Shown: positions 1 through 7,535 of the stretch, in pieces
How the letters are laid out: every line of letters starts with the position of its first letter
How positions within the stretch are numbered: the stretch's first letter is position 1
NCBI GenBank assembly: GCA_031551765.1
Contig: JAVBNC010000145.1
Coordinates: 1 to 64,000 of the forward strand
Length of the DNA: 64,000 nt
Direction of reading: 5' to 3'
Source: JAVBNC01 sp031551765
Lineage (GTDB): Bacteria > Desulfobacterota > Desulfovibrionia > Desulfovibrionales > Desulfovibrionaceae
The notes under the pieces: generated by a model
Databases searched by the model: none
Seen by the model: only the letters and a program-made list of their open reading frames with translations
Told to the model about the DNA's origin: nothing
Position numbers and translations under genes: made by a program

Positions 1-10
1 TCCGGGGTAA

Positions 11-165
11 GGTGAAAACCTTTCTGCCCTTGTCCACTCCGGGGCCGGTAAATTGCTTTACCGCAAACGCGGTATCACGCCCGGCCCCTGCGCTCCATAG
101 GCCCTGGCGGGCCTGGCCTGTGCGGAAGACCGCTCCGGCCCCCTCCGGGGGTATAAGGTTTTCCC
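11..165 (-). repeat. Dispersed repeat family A, copy 1
   Basis: Read on the minus strand this matches the copies at 5624-5771 and 9758-9878: a CCCCCGGAGGGGG hairpin, then GGCC-rich sequence, then conserved arms GGGGCCGG and CCGGCCCC enclosing a variable hairpin. Here the inner stem is taccgc (59-64) against gcggta (69-74). Outer ends AAAACCTT and AAGGTTTT are inverted. It lies just downstream of the oxidoreductase stop codon. It has no coding capacity. Confidence 0.75.
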
Positions 166-197
166 CTTCCCCCGGCCGCCGGAGGCATTCTTTTCCC

Positions 198-1286
198 CTA
201 CCCGAACAATCCCTTCACCACGTACGGCTGGGAGCGCCAGTACTGCGGGGGCGCGTCCACTTTGGCTCCCAGACGGGCGGCCGCGTGCCAAGGCCAGCGG
301 GGGTCGTAGAGCATGGCCCGGCCCAGGGCCACCAGGTCCGCCTGCCCGGAGGCGACGATGGTTTCGGCCTGTTCCGGCTCGGTGATAAGGCCCACGCCGA
401 TGGTACGCAGACCGGTTTCCCGGCGGATTGTGTCGGCCATATCTATCTGGTAGCCGGGACCGGTGCGCAGGGTCTGCAGGGGGCTGAGGCCGCCGCCGGA
501 AACGTGCACGTAGGCGCAGGCGCGCTTTTTCAGCTCCGCGGCAAAAAGGACGCTGTCCTCCACCTGCCAGCCGCCGGGCACCCAGTCCGTGCCGGAAATG
601 CGCACGCCCACGGGACCGCCGAAGGCTTCGCGCACCGTTTCCACCACTTCCAGCGGGAAACGCATGCGGCCGGCCAGGGTGCCGCCGTAGCCGTCCGTGC
701 GCACGTTGGAGAGCGGCGAGAGGAACTGGTGCAAAAGGTAGCCGTGGGCCGCGTGCACTTCCACGGCATCAAAACCGAGTTTGGCGGCCCGTTTGGCGGC
801 GTCGCGGAACGCGGTTTTGATGCGCGCCAGACCGGCTTCGTCCAGGGCCTGGGGCGCGGGCTCGTCCGCCTCAAAGGGCATGCCGGAAGGGGCCACGGGC
901 CGCCAGCCGCCCTTGTCCGGGCCCAGGAACCCGCCGCCTTCCCAGGGGCGGGCGTGGGAGGCCTTGCGTCCCGCGTGGCCCAGTTGCAGGCTGAGCGGCA
1001 TGCGGGAGACGCCGCGCACGGAACGCACCACCCGGTCCAGGGCGTGCTCCGCCTCATCCGACCAAATGCCGAGATCAAAGGGGGAGATGCGGCCTTCCGG
1101 GGCGACGGCCGTGGCTTCCATAATCAGCAGGCCCGCCCCGGAAAAGGCCAGGTGGCCGTAGTGAATCTGATGCCAGTCCCCTGCCCGGCCCTCGGAGGCC
1201 GAATACTGGCACATGGGCGCGATGACGATGCGGTTGGCAAGGGTGAGGCCGCCTATATCCATGGGAGAAAAAAGTATGCTGCTCAT
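198..1286 (-). CDS. NADH:flavin oxidoreductase, Old Yellow Enzyme family (YqjM/NamA-like)
   Basis: A 362-residue FMN-dependent ene-reductase that should reduce activated C=C bonds with NAD(P)H in the cytoplasm. The sequence has PMCQYS with Cys26, the position of the redox-tuning Cys of Bacillus YqjM, then the HYGHLAFSG segment, HAAHGYLLHQFLSP in the middle of the barrel and a C-terminal GRAMLYDP phosphate-binding loop. The start at 1286 is chosen over a longer frame to 1343 because AGGAGG sits just upstream and the family begins with this sequence. It is divergent from the ATP synthase locus. The natural substrate is unknown. Confidence 0.92.
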   Translation of the reverse strand: MSSILFSPMDIGGLTLANRIVIAPMCQYSASEGRAGDWHQIHYGHLAFSGAGLLIMEATAVAPEGRISPFDLGIWSDEAEHALDRVVRSVRGVSRMPLSLQLGHAGRKASHARPWEGGGFLGPDKGGWRPVAPSGMPFEADEPAPQALDEAGLARIKTAFRDAAKRAAKLGFDAVEVHAAHGYLLHQFLSPLSNVRTDGYGGTLAGRMRFPLEVVETVREAFGGPVGVRISGTDWVPGGWQVEDSVLFAAELKKRACAYVHVSGGGLSPLQTLRTGPGYQIDMADTIRRETGLRTIGVGLITEPEQAETIVASGQADLVALGRAMLYDPRWPWHAAARLGAKVDAPPQYWRSQPYVVKGLFG

Positions 1287-1373
1287 AGCGCCTCCTGGTG
1301 ACGAGGTTTTTCTCACTGTATCGTATTTTCCGTATAAGGGCACCGCTTTTTCCCTCTCATTCCGGCCCTGTAA

Positions 1374-1402
1374 TTGACGCTGCCCCCCCCCTGTGGTACT
1401 GT
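1374..1402 (+). promoter_or_regulatory. Candidate sigma-70 promoter for the atp locus
   Basis: TTGACG (1374-1379), a 17-base spacer and TACTGT (1397-1402) lie 45 bases before the first gene of the atp operon. The -35 is strong and the -10 is four of six. The spacer is an unusual run of C. Assigned by eye only. Confidence 0.45.
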
Positions 1403-1447
1403 GCCGCGTTGAACGATACGGTTTCGCCGCACGGCGCGGGAGCTTTT

Positions 1448-1720
1448 ATGATCAATCCCAAGCCGCCCAAGAAGTCCGGCTCGCTTTTTTCCGGGCCGGC
1501 GGCGCGCGCCAGCGTCATGGGCCTGCACCTGGTTTCGGGCGTTATCGCGGGCGGGGCCATAGGCTATGCGCTGGATTCCTGGCTGGACAGCGGGTTCTGG
1601 CTGTGGATTTTTTTGCCCCTGGGCATTGCGGCCGGTTTTTTGAACGTGTACCGCGACGCCAAGCGCCTGATGCGCGAACAGGACGAACTGGATGCTCGGG
1701 AACGCTCTGGAAAAGATTGA
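1448..1720 (+). CDS. atpZ: AtpZ/AtpI-type F0F1 ATPase accessory membrane protein
   Basis: A 90-residue protein with two hydrophobic helices (about residues 22-42 and 50-68) joined by a short turn, and a charged C-terminal tail. This is the usual form of the AtpZ/DUF3671-like accessory proteins that open ATP synthase operons and are implicated in c-ring assembly or Mg2+ handling. GGGAG precedes the ATG at 1448. Its end overlaps the next gene by 29 bases, so the two are probably translationally coupled. The family call rests on size, topology and position ahead of atpI and atpB. Confidence 0.75.
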   Translation: MINPKPPKKSGSLFSGPAARASVMGLHLVSGVIAGGAIGYALDSWLDSGFWLWIFLPLGIAAGFLNVYRDAKRLMREQDELDARERSGKD

Positions 1721-2114
1721 AAAGCGCCTTTACCGCCGGGGTTTCCTGCACGGCGATGTGCGGCGCATCGTGAGCCTGCAGCTTCTGGTGACGGGCCTGG
1801 CCCTGGCGTTCGGGCTGGCTGTGCTCTGGTTTTCCGCCTGGCCCCTGTATTTCGGGGTGGGCGCGGCGCTGGCGGCCTGCAATTTGTGGTGGCTGGCCCG
1901 CTCCGTGGAATGGAGCATGCGCCACGATTACACGCGCAGCCTTGCGGTGGCGAACTTTCTGGCCTTTCTGGCCCGGTTCGCGGGTATGGGATTTGCGCTG
2001 TTCGTATGCATAGCCTGGCTGAAAGCCCCGCTGGTCCCGCTGCTGGCGGGCCTGGCCACGGTGGTGGCCGGGTTGACGGTTTGGGGCTTCAGACGCTTTT
2101 TGAAGCAGATTTGA
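1692..2114 (+). CDS. atpI: ATP synthase subunit I
   Basis: A 140-residue polytopic protein with four predicted helices (about residues 28-48, 50-68, 82-105 and 108-130) and a basic N-terminus. This is the size and topology of AtpI, a non-essential assembly helper for the c-ring. It starts inside the previous gene and is followed by atpB after a 63-base gap that holds an inverted repeat. Primary sequence is poorly conserved in this family, so the operon position carries much of the call. Confidence 0.8.
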   Translation: MLGNALEKIEKRLYRRGFLHGDVRRIVSLQLLVTGLALAFGLAVLWFSAWPLYFGVGAALAACNLWWLARSVEWSMRHDYTRSLAVANFLAFLARFAGMGFALFVCIAWLKAPLVPLLAGLATVVAGLTVWGFRRFLKQI

Positions 2115-2125
2115 CCTATTTTTTA

Positions 2126-2150
2126 GAACAATTTCTCTTTGAAATTGCTC
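2126..2150. repeat. Inverted repeat between atpI and atpB
   Basis: Arms gaacaatttc (2126-2135) and gaaattgctc (2141-2150) pair with one mismatch around tcttt. A similar motif, GCAATTTC...GAGATTG, opens the family D repeat at 13897. It could act as a processing hairpin that separates expression of atpZI from atpBE. Its arms run the opposite way from a Rex operator, so I do not call it a Rex site. Confidence 0.45.
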
Positions 2151-2177
2151 GAAAGTAAAATGCTCTAGGAGACACAT

Positions 2178-2879
2178 ATGGCCGGCGACCTTCCACATCC
2201 GGTACTGATATCCACCCTGCTCGGGCTCGACCAGATCACCATCGGCGGCAAGACCATCGAGTTCAAGCACGTGTTCTACACCTGGTGCGCCATGGGCCTG
2301 CTCTTCGGCGTGGGCGCCTGCCTGCGCGGAAAGCTGACCATCATCCCCGGCCGGGTGCAGAACGTGGCGGAAACCGTCATTGACGGACTGGAGCAGTTCA
2401 CCGTCAGCACCATAGGCGAGGAAGGGCGCAGGCTCTTTCCGCTGCTCTGCGGCATTTTCCTCTTCATTCTGGTGCAGAACCTTTTCGGCCTGCTGCCCGG
2501 TTTCGACGCGCCCACGGCCAACGTCAACACCAACGCGGCCATGGCGCTGTTCGTGTTCTTCTACTACCAGTACGAAGGCATAAAACGCTGGAAGTTCGGC
2601 TACCTGCACCACTTTACCGGCCCCGTGCCCTGGCTGGCGCCGCTGATGTTCCCGCTGGAAATCATCAGCCACCTGGCCCGGCCGCTTTCGCTCACGCTCC
2701 GTCTTTTCGGCAACATCCGGGGCGAGGAAATCACGCTGGTGATTTTCTTTCTCATGGCCCCGGTCATCAGCACCTTCCCGGTCTATTTCCTGTTTCTGCT
2801 GGCCAAGGTGCTGCAGGCTTTCATTTTCTTCATGCTGACCATGATCTACCTCAAGGGCGCTCTGGAAGAGGCCCATTAA
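2178..2879 (+). CDS. atpB: F0F1 ATP synthase subunit a
   Basis: A 233-residue integral membrane stator subunit that forms the ion half-channels against the c-ring. The decisive segment is SLTLRLFGNIRGEEITL, which carries the invariant Arg of the ion path. It is followed by the closing helix ending LTMIYLKGALEEAH. AGGAG precedes the ATG. It is followed 54 bases later by atpE. The F1 genes and subunit b are not in the window, which is typical of bacteria that split F0 and F1 loci. Confidence 0.97.
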   Translation: MAGDLPHPVLISTLLGLDQITIGGKTIEFKHVFYTWCAMGLLFGVGACLRGKLTIIPGRVQNVAETVIDGLEQFTVSTIGEEGRRLFPLLCGIFLFILVQNLFGLLPGFDAPTANVNTNAAMALFVFFYYQYEGIKRWKFGYLHHFTGPVPWLAPLMFPLEIISHLARPLSLTLRLFGNIRGEEITLVIFFLMAPVISTFPVYFLFLLAKVLQAFIFFMLTMIYLKGALEEAH

Positions 2880-2933
2880 TCCCGTGGGGAATGGCGCCAT
2901 CCGCGCCACAACATACAAGACAAGGAGTCTTCA

Positions 2934-3293
2934 ATGCGTAAACTGCTTACCGTGACCCTGGCCGCCATGGCCCTTGTGGCCCTGGCCGGAGTGGCCATGG
3001 CCGCCGACGCGGCCGCCGCCGCTCCCGCTGCCGCCGAAGGCGCCAAGCTGGATTCCTTCGGCCTGGGCCTGATCGGCCTTGCCACCGCCATCGGCATGGC
3101 CATTGCGGCCGCCGGCTGCGGCATAGGCCAGGGCATGGGCCTGAAAGGCGCCTGCGAAGGCGTGGCCCGCAACCCGGAAGCCAGCAACAAGCTGACCACC
3201 ATGCTGCTGCTGGGTCTGGCCTTTATTGAATCTCTGGCCATTTACGCCCTGGTCATCAACCTGATTCTGCTGTTGATGAAGCCCTTCGGATAA
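2934..3293 (+). CDS. atpE: F0F1 ATP synthase subunit c with N-terminal signal-like extension
   Basis: The c-ring proteolipid. At 119 residues it is about 40 longer than the usual 75-80. The extra N-terminus (MRKLLTVTLAAMALVALAG...AMA then an Ala-rich stretch) looks like a cleavable signal peptide. The hairpin follows: GIGQG in helix 1 and AFIESLAIYALVI in helix 2 with the ion-carrying Glu. The Q...ES...Y pattern retains part of the Na+ ligand set of Ilyobacter/Propionigenium c-subunits, but the following Thr is Leu, so ion specificity is open. AAGGAG lies upstream. Confidence 0.96.
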   Translation: MRKLLTVTLAAMALVALAGVAMAADAAAAAPAAAEGAKLDSFGLGLIGLATAIGMAIAAAGCGIGQGMGLKGACEGVARNPEASNKLTTMLLLGLAFIESLAIYALVINLILLLMKPFG

Positions 3294-3302
3294 GGCATTT
3301 TT

Positions 3303-3333
3303 CGCCCGTCCGCCTTTCGTGGGCGGACGGGCG
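3303..3333. terminator. Perfect 12-bp hairpin after atpE
   Basis: Arms 3303-3314 and 3322-3333 (cgcccgtccgcc and its complement) flank a 7-base loop. There is no T-run on either side, so it is either a Rho-assisted or attenuating stop or an mRNA-stabilising 3' end for atpE before rex. Confidence 0.6.
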
Positions 3334-3380
3334 GTGCTGCCACGAGCAGGAGCGCAACCTCAAGAAATCGGAGTCCCCCT

Positions 3381-4025
3381 ATGGCCGCCCCAAAAACCAG
3401 GCATATCCCCCGTGCCACCATCCAACGCCTGGCCATTTACCTTGAAGTGCTGGAAAAGCTGCACACAGAGGGAATCACGGTCATCTCCTCCGAACCCCTG
3501 GCCAAAGCCTGCGCCGTCAACGCCTCTCAAATCCGCAAAGATCTCACCTATTTCGGCGAATTCGGCGTACGCGGCGTCGGGTACAACATCACCAACCTCA
3601 TGGCTTCCATAGCTCAGGCCCTGGGGGCCAACCGCCCCTGGAACTGCGTGCTGGTGGGCGCGGGGAACCTCGGCCGCGCGCTGCTCAACCACCGCGACTT
3701 TTCCCTGCGCAGCTACCACATTATCGGCGCTTTTGACTGCGACCCGGAAAAGGTCGGTGAGGAAATCGCGGGCATTACCGTGCAGAACGTCAGCTGCCTC
3801 AGGGAGTGCACCCAGGCGCTCAACGCGCGCATAGGCCTTATCACCACCCCGCCCGCTTGGGCGCAGCAGGTGGCGCAACAGCTGGTGGAAGCGGGCATCC
3901 GGGGCATACTCAATTTCGTGCCCGCCCGTATTTTCGTGCCGGACCACGTGTTCGTGGAATACGTGGACTTTTTCCACCACCTTTATGCCCTGTCTTTCAA
4001 CATCACCACGGCCAGAGACAGGTGA
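3381..4025 (+). CDS. rex: Redox-sensing transcriptional repressor Rex
   Basis: A 214-residue homodimeric repressor that senses the NADH/NAD+ ratio. The N-terminal winged helix (about residues 8-80) includes the recognition segment VNASQIRKDLTYFGEFGVRGVGY. The Rossmann domain has GAGNLG at 93-98 and ends in the swapped C-terminal helix EYVDFFHHLYALSF. In Desulfovibrio Rex is known to control sulfate-reduction and energy genes, and its place next to the atp genes is conserved there. Its stop overlaps the GTG start of the next gene, which suggests coupling. Confidence 0.97.
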   Translation: MAAPKTRHIPRATIQRLAIYLEVLEKLHTEGITVISSEPLAKACAVNASQIRKDLTYFGEFGVRGVGYNITNLMASIAQALGANRPWNCVLVGAGNLGRALLNHRDFSLRSYHIIGAFDCDPEKVGEEIAGITVQNVSCLRECTQALNARIGLITTPPAWAQQVAQQLVEAGIRGILNFVPARIFVPDHVFVEYVDFFHHLYALSFNITTARDR

Positions 4026-4849
4026 CCGCCCCCTTTGTCCTGCTCACGGATTTCGGCACGGACGACCCCTACGCGGGCCAGATGCGCGCCGTTCTGCATT
4101 CCCTTGCGCCCCACGTCCCCATTCTTGACCTCACGCATGGGGTGCCGCCCCACGGCATAAGCAGCGGCGCGCTGTTTCTGGCCGCCAGCCGCTCCTATTT
4201 CCCGGAACGCAGTCTTTTTCTCTGCGTGGTGGACCCCGGCGTGGGTTCCAGCCGCCCCATGCACTGCGTGGTGCAGCAAGGCGGCAAGGGGCACGTGCTG
4301 CTGGGGCCGGGCAACGGACTGCTCAGCCTTGCGGGCCGGGACATGGCGGAAGAAAGCGGCGTGCAATGGTTCACGCTTTCCCCGCTTGCGGACGAACGGC
4401 CAGCCAGCGAGACCTTTCACGGCCGGGATGTTTTCCCGCGGCTTGCGGTGGCGCTCTCCCAAGGCGTTTTTCCCGAGCGGCTCGGCTCCCCCCTGCCCGA
4501 GGCCCCGCCGCTGCCGGACTGGGCGAACCCCATCCCCATGCCGGAAGGCCTGGCCTGCGCCGTGTTGCACGTGGACCGTTTCGGCAACTGCATTCTGAAC
4601 CTGCGCGCGGACCGGGAGCCGCCCGCGCCTGCCTGTGTTCTGCTGCTGCCCGCAAGGCCGCCCGCCCAACTGCACCGGGTGGGCCATTACGCCGAGCTGC
4701 CCCCCGGCGAGACCGGCCTGCTGCGGGGCAGCCAGGGGTATTGGGAACTGGCCCGCTACGGGCACTCCGCCGCCGCCCGTCTGGGCCTCCAGGCGGGGCA
4801 GCGCTGCACCCTGGCCTGCCTGCACGGCCACAACAGAGTCGCTCCATGA
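4022..4849 (+). CDS. SAM hydroxide adenosyltransferase (DUF62 family)
   Basis: A 275-residue member of the fluorinase/chlorinase-like DUF62 family, which hydrolyses S-adenosylmethionine to adenosine and methionine with an activated water. Family signatures are visible in order: LLTDFGTDDPYAGQM at the N-terminus, VVDPGVGS, LLGPGNGLLS, FHGRDVFPRLA and HVDRFGNCILN. The GTG start at 4022 overlaps the rex stop (GTGA), and its own stop overlaps the cobS start (ATGA), so rex, this gene and cobS form a tightly coupled operon. No better upstream start exists in frame. Confidence 0.9.
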   Translation: MTAPFVLLTDFGTDDPYAGQMRAVLHSLAPHVPILDLTHGVPPHGISSGALFLAASRSYFPERSLFLCVVDPGVGSSRPMHCVVQQGGKGHVLLGPGNGLLSLAGRDMAEESGVQWFTLSPLADERPASETFHGRDVFPRLAVALSQGVFPERLGSPLPEAPPLPDWANPIPMPEGLACAVLHVDRFGNCILNLRADREPPAPACVLLLPARPPAQLHRVGHYAELPPGETGLLRGSQGYWELARYGHSAAARLGLQAGQRCTLACLHGHNRVAP

Positions 4850-5607
4850 TGCAACGCGTTTTCCTGCCGCTGCTCACGGGCCTGGTGACGGGCTTGGTGA
4901 CGGCTCTGGCCTTTCTGACCCGCCTCGCGCCCGGCCGCGAACGCACGGAAGAGGAACTGGCCGCGTCCGTGCCCCTGTATCCGGCCGTGGGGGGCATTCT
5001 GGGCCTGCTGCTCACAGCGCCTTTCTTTTTCGGGCTGGCCGCCGGACACGCCTGGGTGCAGGCCTGGCTTTTTCTGGCCGCTTCTCTCTACCTTACGCGC
5101 GGCTTACATTGGGACGGCTTGGCCGATCTCATCGACGCCTGGGGCGGCGCCGCCGACAGCGAACGTTTTTGGGAAATCCTCAAAGACAGCCGCATGGGCG
5201 CGTTCGGCGGCATAGGGCTGTTCCTGGGCCTGGCCGGGCAGCTTATCCTGCTGCAAACCGCCTTCAGCCGTTCCGACTGGGGCCTGCTCATCTGGGCTCC
5301 CCTTCTGGGCCGGGCCATGATTCTGCCCCTGGCCGCCTTTTCCGACGTCCACCCCCGCTCCTCCCTGGGCCGCCTTATCCGGCCAGGCGCTTCCGGCAAG
5401 GCCGCCCTGCTTTCTCTCCTTCTGGCCGTGCTGGCCGGGCTCTTGCTCGCCGGACCAGCCACCGCGTTGCGCGGTCTGGGCATGGCCACTCTCGTTGTTC
5501 TGGTCCTGAACCGCCTTGCCGCCCGCCACGGCGGCCTGAACGGCGACTTTTTAGGCAGCGCCGTCGTTTGCGCGGAGTTGGCGGCGCTGTTGAGCGGGGT
5601 GCTGTAA
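4846..5607 (+). CDS. cobS: Adenosylcobinamide-GDP ribazoletransferase (cobalamin synthase)
   Basis: A 253-residue integral membrane enzyme that joins adenosylcobinamide-GDP and alpha-ribazole (phosphate) in the last step of the cobalamin nucleotide loop. It has the conserved LHWDGLADLIDAWGG and a Lys-Asp-Ser-Arg-Met-Gly segment (KDSRMGAFGGIGL), plus about six hydrophobic helices. The ATG overlaps the preceding stop. No cobalamin riboswitch is seen nearby, so expression probably follows rex. Confidence 0.95.
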   Translation: MMQRVFLPLLTGLVTGLVTALAFLTRLAPGRERTEEELAASVPLYPAVGGILGLLLTAPFFFGLAAGHAWVQAWLFLAASLYLTRGLHWDGLADLIDAWGGAADSERFWEILKDSRMGAFGGIGLFLGLAGQLILLQTAFSRSDWGLLIWAPLLGRAMILPLAAFSDVHPRSSLGRLIRPGASGKAALLSLLLAVLAGLLLAGPATALRGLGMATLVVLVLNRLAARHGGLNGDFLGSAVVCAELAALLSGVL

Positions 5608-5623
5608 TCACGCCCCGAAAAAA

Positions 5624-5771
5624 GGGAAAACCTTATACCCCCAGAGGGGGCCGAAGCGCAGTGAAGGCCAGGCGCGCCAGCGCCCCTGGAACGCAGGGGC
5701 CGGGTTTGCGGCGTTCACCGCCGCAAACATCTTTCCGGCCCCGGAGTGGAACAAGACGGAAAGGTTTCCCC
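5624..5771 (+). repeat. Dispersed repeat family A, copy 2
   Basis: It starts GGGAAAACCTTATACCC and ends GGAAAGGTTTCCCC, so the ends are inverted. Conserved arms GGGGCCGG and CCGGCCCC enclose a 10-bp inner hairpin: gtttgcggcg (5704-5713) and cgccgcaaac (5719-5728). That inner sequence is unlike copies 1 and 3, yet it still pairs. It lies directly after cobS. Confidence 0.8.
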
Positions 5772-5790
5772 CTTCCTCCGGACCTCCTTC

Positions 5791-5814
5791 CCCTTTCCAA
5801 AGAACTTTATCAGG
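5791..5814 (+). repeat. Family C motif fragment
   Basis: ccctttccaaagaacttt followed by atcagg matches the tail of the family C elements at 6905-6992 and 48776-48828. Its final AGG merges with the Shine-Dalgarno of the small frame at 5823. Confidence 0.45.
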
Positions 5815-5822
5815 AGGGGAAA

Positions 5823-5897
5823 ATGAGCTACGGTAAAAACCGCTGTCAGACGGTACTTTTTTCAGTTCCCCAACTTTTTCCAGGAGTGGTCCTATGA
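5823..5897 (+). CDS. Possible 24-residue leader peptide
   Basis: An ATG with an excellent AGGAGGGG Shine-Dalgarno 4 bases upstream opens a 24-codon frame (MSYGKNRC...PGVVL). It stops at 5895-5897, overlapping the ATG of the exported HD-like gene as ATGA. That arrangement suits translational coupling or a regulatory upstream frame. The peptide has no recognisable motif. It could be fortuitous, because the downstream gene has its own AGGAG. Confidence 0.35.
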   Translation: MSYGKNRCQTVLFSVPQLFPGVVL

Positions 5898-6892
5898 AAC
5901 GTCTGTTTGCCGCCGTTGGCATGGTCTTGTTCCTGTTCAACTCCCTGCCCGCCCTGGCGGCCAGCCAGGACAGGTATTCCCTGCCCGAGCCCTACCTGGG
6001 CCTGGAAAAGGCGTATCTGAAGGCCTACCCCGGACTCCAGCCGCTTATGGACGCTATGATCAAAAACAGCCAGGACAAACTGAAAAACCCGGACCAGGAT
6101 ATTCTGCACAACCGGGTCTGCACGGCCCTGGCCTACCAGATGGCCGTGCGCGACAAAAAGCCGGAACGCCTGCGCATGTTGGCCCCGGCCGGGGATTTGC
6201 TGCACAATATCGCCAAGGATGACAAAAGCTTTGTGCTTACTGACCCGGCCAAGCTCCAACTGGTCAGCGATACGGTGGCCCGGCTGAAAAAAGCGGGCTA
6301 TTTCAAAAAGTCGCCGGGGTTCTATAAAGATACCACCCTGCTCTCCCAAAAGGCCGTGGGCGCCAACCTGGGCCTTATCCACCACCTTTCCGGCGCGGTG
6401 GTGGCCGGTGATATCCTAAAAAGGGCCGGTGGGTTTAGCCAGAAAGACATCGACGACATGCAGGCCGCCATCATCACCCACTCCACCGGGTACTGGTATT
6501 TCCGCGATTCCGTGGACGAGGCCGCCAAACGCAAGGGCGCCTGGAAAGACGTGTACCCGGAGCCGGAAACCGACCTGGACAAGTACGTGCACGACGCGGA
6601 CCTGATTTCCCAGTTCGAACGCGAGTCCGTCAGTCCGGACGGCAGCAAGTGGCGGCAACTGGCGGCCAAGCGCTGGGGCGCGAAAACCCCCAAGGAAGAA
6701 GGCCACGTGGTCTACTATGTGTTCAGCCGCCTCTTTGACGAAGCCAAAACCAAGCAGGGCGCGGCCCTGGCCAAGGAACAGTGGGACGCCATCAAGCCTG
6801 ACCTGCTTAAGCTCATGGGCCTTGCCCCCGGCCAAGATCCCCTCAAGGTTCTCGGCGTGCCCGCCTTCTGGAAAGAACAGGCCGCCAAGTAA
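5894..6892 (+). CDS. Exported HD-superfamily-like protein
   Basis: A 332-residue protein with a clear signal peptide (residues 1-23, ending LPALAA), so it is periplasmic or secreted. Spaced His/Asp motifs recall an HD metal-dependent phosphohydrolase: H72 in LHNRV, LLHNI (H104-N105, where HD is expected), GLIHHLSG, ITHSTG and YVHDADLISQF. The canonical HD doublet is therefore altered to HN, and the later HDAD could supply the Asp. An exported member is unusual because known HD phosphohydrolases act on cytoplasmic nucleotides. AGGAG precedes the ATG. Substrate unknown. Confidence 0.65.
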   Translation: MKRLFAAVGMVLFLFNSLPALAASQDRYSLPEPYLGLEKAYLKAYPGLQPLMDAMIKNSQDKLKNPDQDILHNRVCTALAYQMAVRDKKPERLRMLAPAGDLLHNIAKDDKSFVLTDPAKLQLVSDTVARLKKAGYFKKSPGFYKDTTLLSQKAVGANLGLIHHLSGAVVAGDILKRAGGFSQKDIDDMQAAIITHSTGYWYFRDSVDEAAKRKGAWKDVYPEPETDLDKYVHDADLISQFERESVSPDGSKWRQLAAKRWGAKTPKEEGHVVYYVFSRLFDEAKTKQGAALAKEQWDAIKPDLLKLMGLAPGQDPLKVLGVPAFWKEQAAK

Positions 6893-6904
6893 GTGAGAAC
6901 GGAT

Positions 6905-6992
6905 CGGGGGAAGGGAGAACCCTTTTTGCAAAAAAAAGGTTCTTCCTCCCCCGGCCCCTCCCTCCTCCAAAGAGCTTTACAAGAGAGGGTCC
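6905..6992 (+). repeat. Family C hairpin repeat, copy 1
   Basis: cgggggaagggagaaccc, a TTTTTGCAAAAAA core and the near-complementary right arm (to 6952) form a long hairpin with T-rich and A-rich flanks, able to stop transcription from either side. It is followed by a CTCCAAAGAGCTTTACAAG tail. It probably terminates the HD-like gene. Confidence 0.65.
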
Positions 6993-7027
6993 GGGGCTTA
7001 CCCATATGCCACTCGTAACCTAAAGCA

Positions 7028-7122
7028 ATGCTCCCCACCCCGGCAAAATTTTTTGAAAGAGGGATGGGGGCCGGGGGACGGGAGAAGCCTTTTTTGCAAA
7101 AAAGTTTTCTCCCGTCCCCCGG
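7028..7122 (-). repeat. Family C hairpin repeat, copy 2, inverted, in the queD leader
   Basis: A second family C copy in the opposite orientation. The 16-bp perfect arms 7071-7086 and 7107-7122 close over TTTTTTGCAAAAAA. Its right arm ends only 19 bases before the queD start codon, with the GGA of the weak Shine-Dalgarno in between. A transcript crossing it would form a very stable hairpin beside the ribosome site. Confidence 0.65.
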
Positions 7123-7141
7123 CATTCTAGGACCAACCACC

Positions 7142-7531
7142 ATGTCCACACCCATCTGGCGTTTGACTGTGCGTTCCGAATTTGCGGCGGCCCACGCGCT
7201 GCGCCATTACCAGGGCAAGTGCGAAGCCTGCCACGGCCACAATTTCAGCGTGGAGGCCGTGGTGCAGGGCAGCGTTCTGACCCCGGACACGGAGCTTTTG
7301 GCGGATTTTTCCGATTTGAAACGCGACCTGGCTTCCGTGCTGGAAGCGTTGGACCACAAGGACTTGTCCCGTACCCCGCCCTTTGACCGCCTCAACCCTT
7401 CTTCGGAAAACCTGTCCCGCTATATTTACCAGAAGCTGAAACCCCTGGCCGAAGCCAGGGGCGTTGCGGTGCATGCCGTCACCGTGTCCGAGCGCGCCGC
7501 GCAGTCGGCCACGTATATGGAACTGGATTAA
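7142..7531 (+). CDS. queD: 6-carboxytetrahydropterin synthase QueD (PTPS family)
   Basis: A 129-residue enzyme converting dihydroneopterin triphosphate to 6-carboxy-tetrahydropterin in queuosine/7-deazaguanine synthesis. The Zn ligands are H18 in FAAAHAL and H31/H33 in HGHNF. The catalytic Cys is C27 in a Cys-x3-HGH motif, as in QueD rather than eukaryotic PTPS. LEALDHKDL and the SSENLSRYI segment with its Glu are also present. The start at 7142 is chosen because the frame upstream is repeat DNA. It converges on terC with a 4-base gap. No other que gene is in the window. Confidence 0.93.
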   Translation: MSTPIWRLTVRSEFAAAHALRHYQGKCEACHGHNFSVEAVVQGSVLTPDTELLADFSDLKRDLASVLEALDHKDLSRTPPFDRLNPSSENLSRYIYQKLKPLAEARGVAVHAVTVSERAAQSATYMELD

Positions 7532-7535
7532 GCGG

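Noticed and set aside
2126..2150. A possible Rex operator near atpB
   Set aside because: Rex sites have TTGTGAA...TTCACAA polarity. This dyad has the inverse arm order and belongs with family D-like sequence.
4700..4850. A cobalamin riboswitch before cobS
   Set aside because: cobS starts inside the stop codon of the preceding gene. No leader exists.
7028..7141. A preQ1 riboswitch before queD
   Set aside because: The leader is a simple family C hairpin. No preQ1 pseudoknot elements (A-rich tail pairing into the loop) were seen.
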